Positions 6,112 through 6,219 of a stretch of 6,219 nt of DNA are shown piece after piece. Position numbers and translations under genes: made by a program. The stretch is from the NCBI GenBank assembly GCA_007135745.1, contig SLIH01000085.1:1-6219 (forward strand), read 5' to 3'. Origin of the DNA: Halomonas sp. (GTDB lineage: Bacteria > Pseudomonadota > Gammaproteobacteria > Pseudomonadales > Oleiphilaceae). Numbering within the stretch: the first letter of the stretch is position 1; every line of letters starts with the position of its first letter. The notes below the pieces were generated by a model that was given only the letters and a program-made list of their open reading frames with translations, ran no database searches and was not told the DNA's origin.

Positions 6112-6219
6112 ATGAAACGGATACTGGTTCTGCTTTTTGCCATGATGTTCGCGGGGTCGGTTTTCGCACACCAATGCCCGCGCCTGATCTCCCAGATTGA
6201 TCACCAACTGGAGCAGGAA
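6112..6219 (+). CDS. Small secreted (periplasmic) protein of unknown function, 3' partial
   Basis: Only the first 36 residues are in the window. They begin with a classic Sec signal peptide: a basic start (MKR), a hydrophobic core (4-15), and a small-residue cleavage site VFA before HQCP, predicting cleavage after A19. The mature start, HQCPRLISQIDHQLEQE, has a cysteine at its third position, but there is no lipobox immediately before it, so a lipoprotein is unlikely. The C-P-x-x-x-x-x-I-D pattern resembles small uncharacterised periplasmic proteins of gammaproteobacteria that I recall only loosely. It follows the thioesterase by 20 bases with a strong ribosome binding site, so is probably in the same operon. 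Confidence 0.75.
   Translation, partial: MKRILVLLFAMMFAGSVFAHQCPRLISQIDHQLEQE

Noticed and set aside
1..6219. Defence system, mobile element, CRISPR array or biosynthetic cluster
   Set aside because: No nuclease, transposase, integrase, toxin-antitoxin pair, direct-repeat array or synthase gene is visible; gene content and composition look chromosomal throughout.

Overview
The window looks like a piece of an ordinary GC-rich (around 60% by eye) gammaproteobacterial chromosome. Protein styles and gene neighbours resemble Marinobacter or related marine groups, but that placement is inference from family content; no marker gene fixes the genus. There are eight protein genes, two of them cut by the window edges. 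I see no rRNA, tRNA, CRISPR array, insertion sequence or phage gene.

Layout. (1) 2-1687, plus: a large thiamine-diphosphate (TPP) enzyme lacking its N-terminal start, closely resembling the animal ILVBL/HACL2 (2-hydroxyacyl-CoA lyase 2) type. (2) 1688-1820: an intergenic stretch with a GC-rich imperfect inverted repeat (1702-1769). (3) 1821-2582, plus: a class I SAM-dependent methyltransferase-like protein of unknown substrate. A strong 9-bp hairpin at 2591-2614 lies between it and the convergent next gene. (4) 2630-2977, minus: a small DUF4870/Tic20-like membrane protein. (5) 3113-4916, minus: a compact three-gene unit transcribed from 4916 downward: a DUF6164 protein, a hormone-sensitive-lipase-type (family IV) esterase, then a DUF3592 membrane protein whose start overlaps the esterase stop. 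A hairpin followed by a T-rich run (minus strand, 3049-3001) lies just after this unit and before the DUF4870 gene. (6) 4917-5006: a short divergent intergenic region. (7) 5007-6219, plus: a second unit containing an integral-membrane ICMT/PEMT-type methyltransferase, a hotdog-fold acyl-CoA thioesterase, and the start of a small secreted protein cut by the window end.

How the genes work together. Several products plausibly touch lipid or acyl-CoA chemistry (TPP lyase, esterase, thioesterase, membrane methyltransferase), but nothing in the sequence ties them into one pathway. They look like independent housekeeping or accessory units. I do not see convincing evidence of a new multi-gene system. 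The most notable items are the bacterial ILVBL-type enzyme, the unassigned methyltransferase with an insertion between its SAM motifs, the structured element at 1702-1769, and the small secreted or membrane proteins of unknown role.
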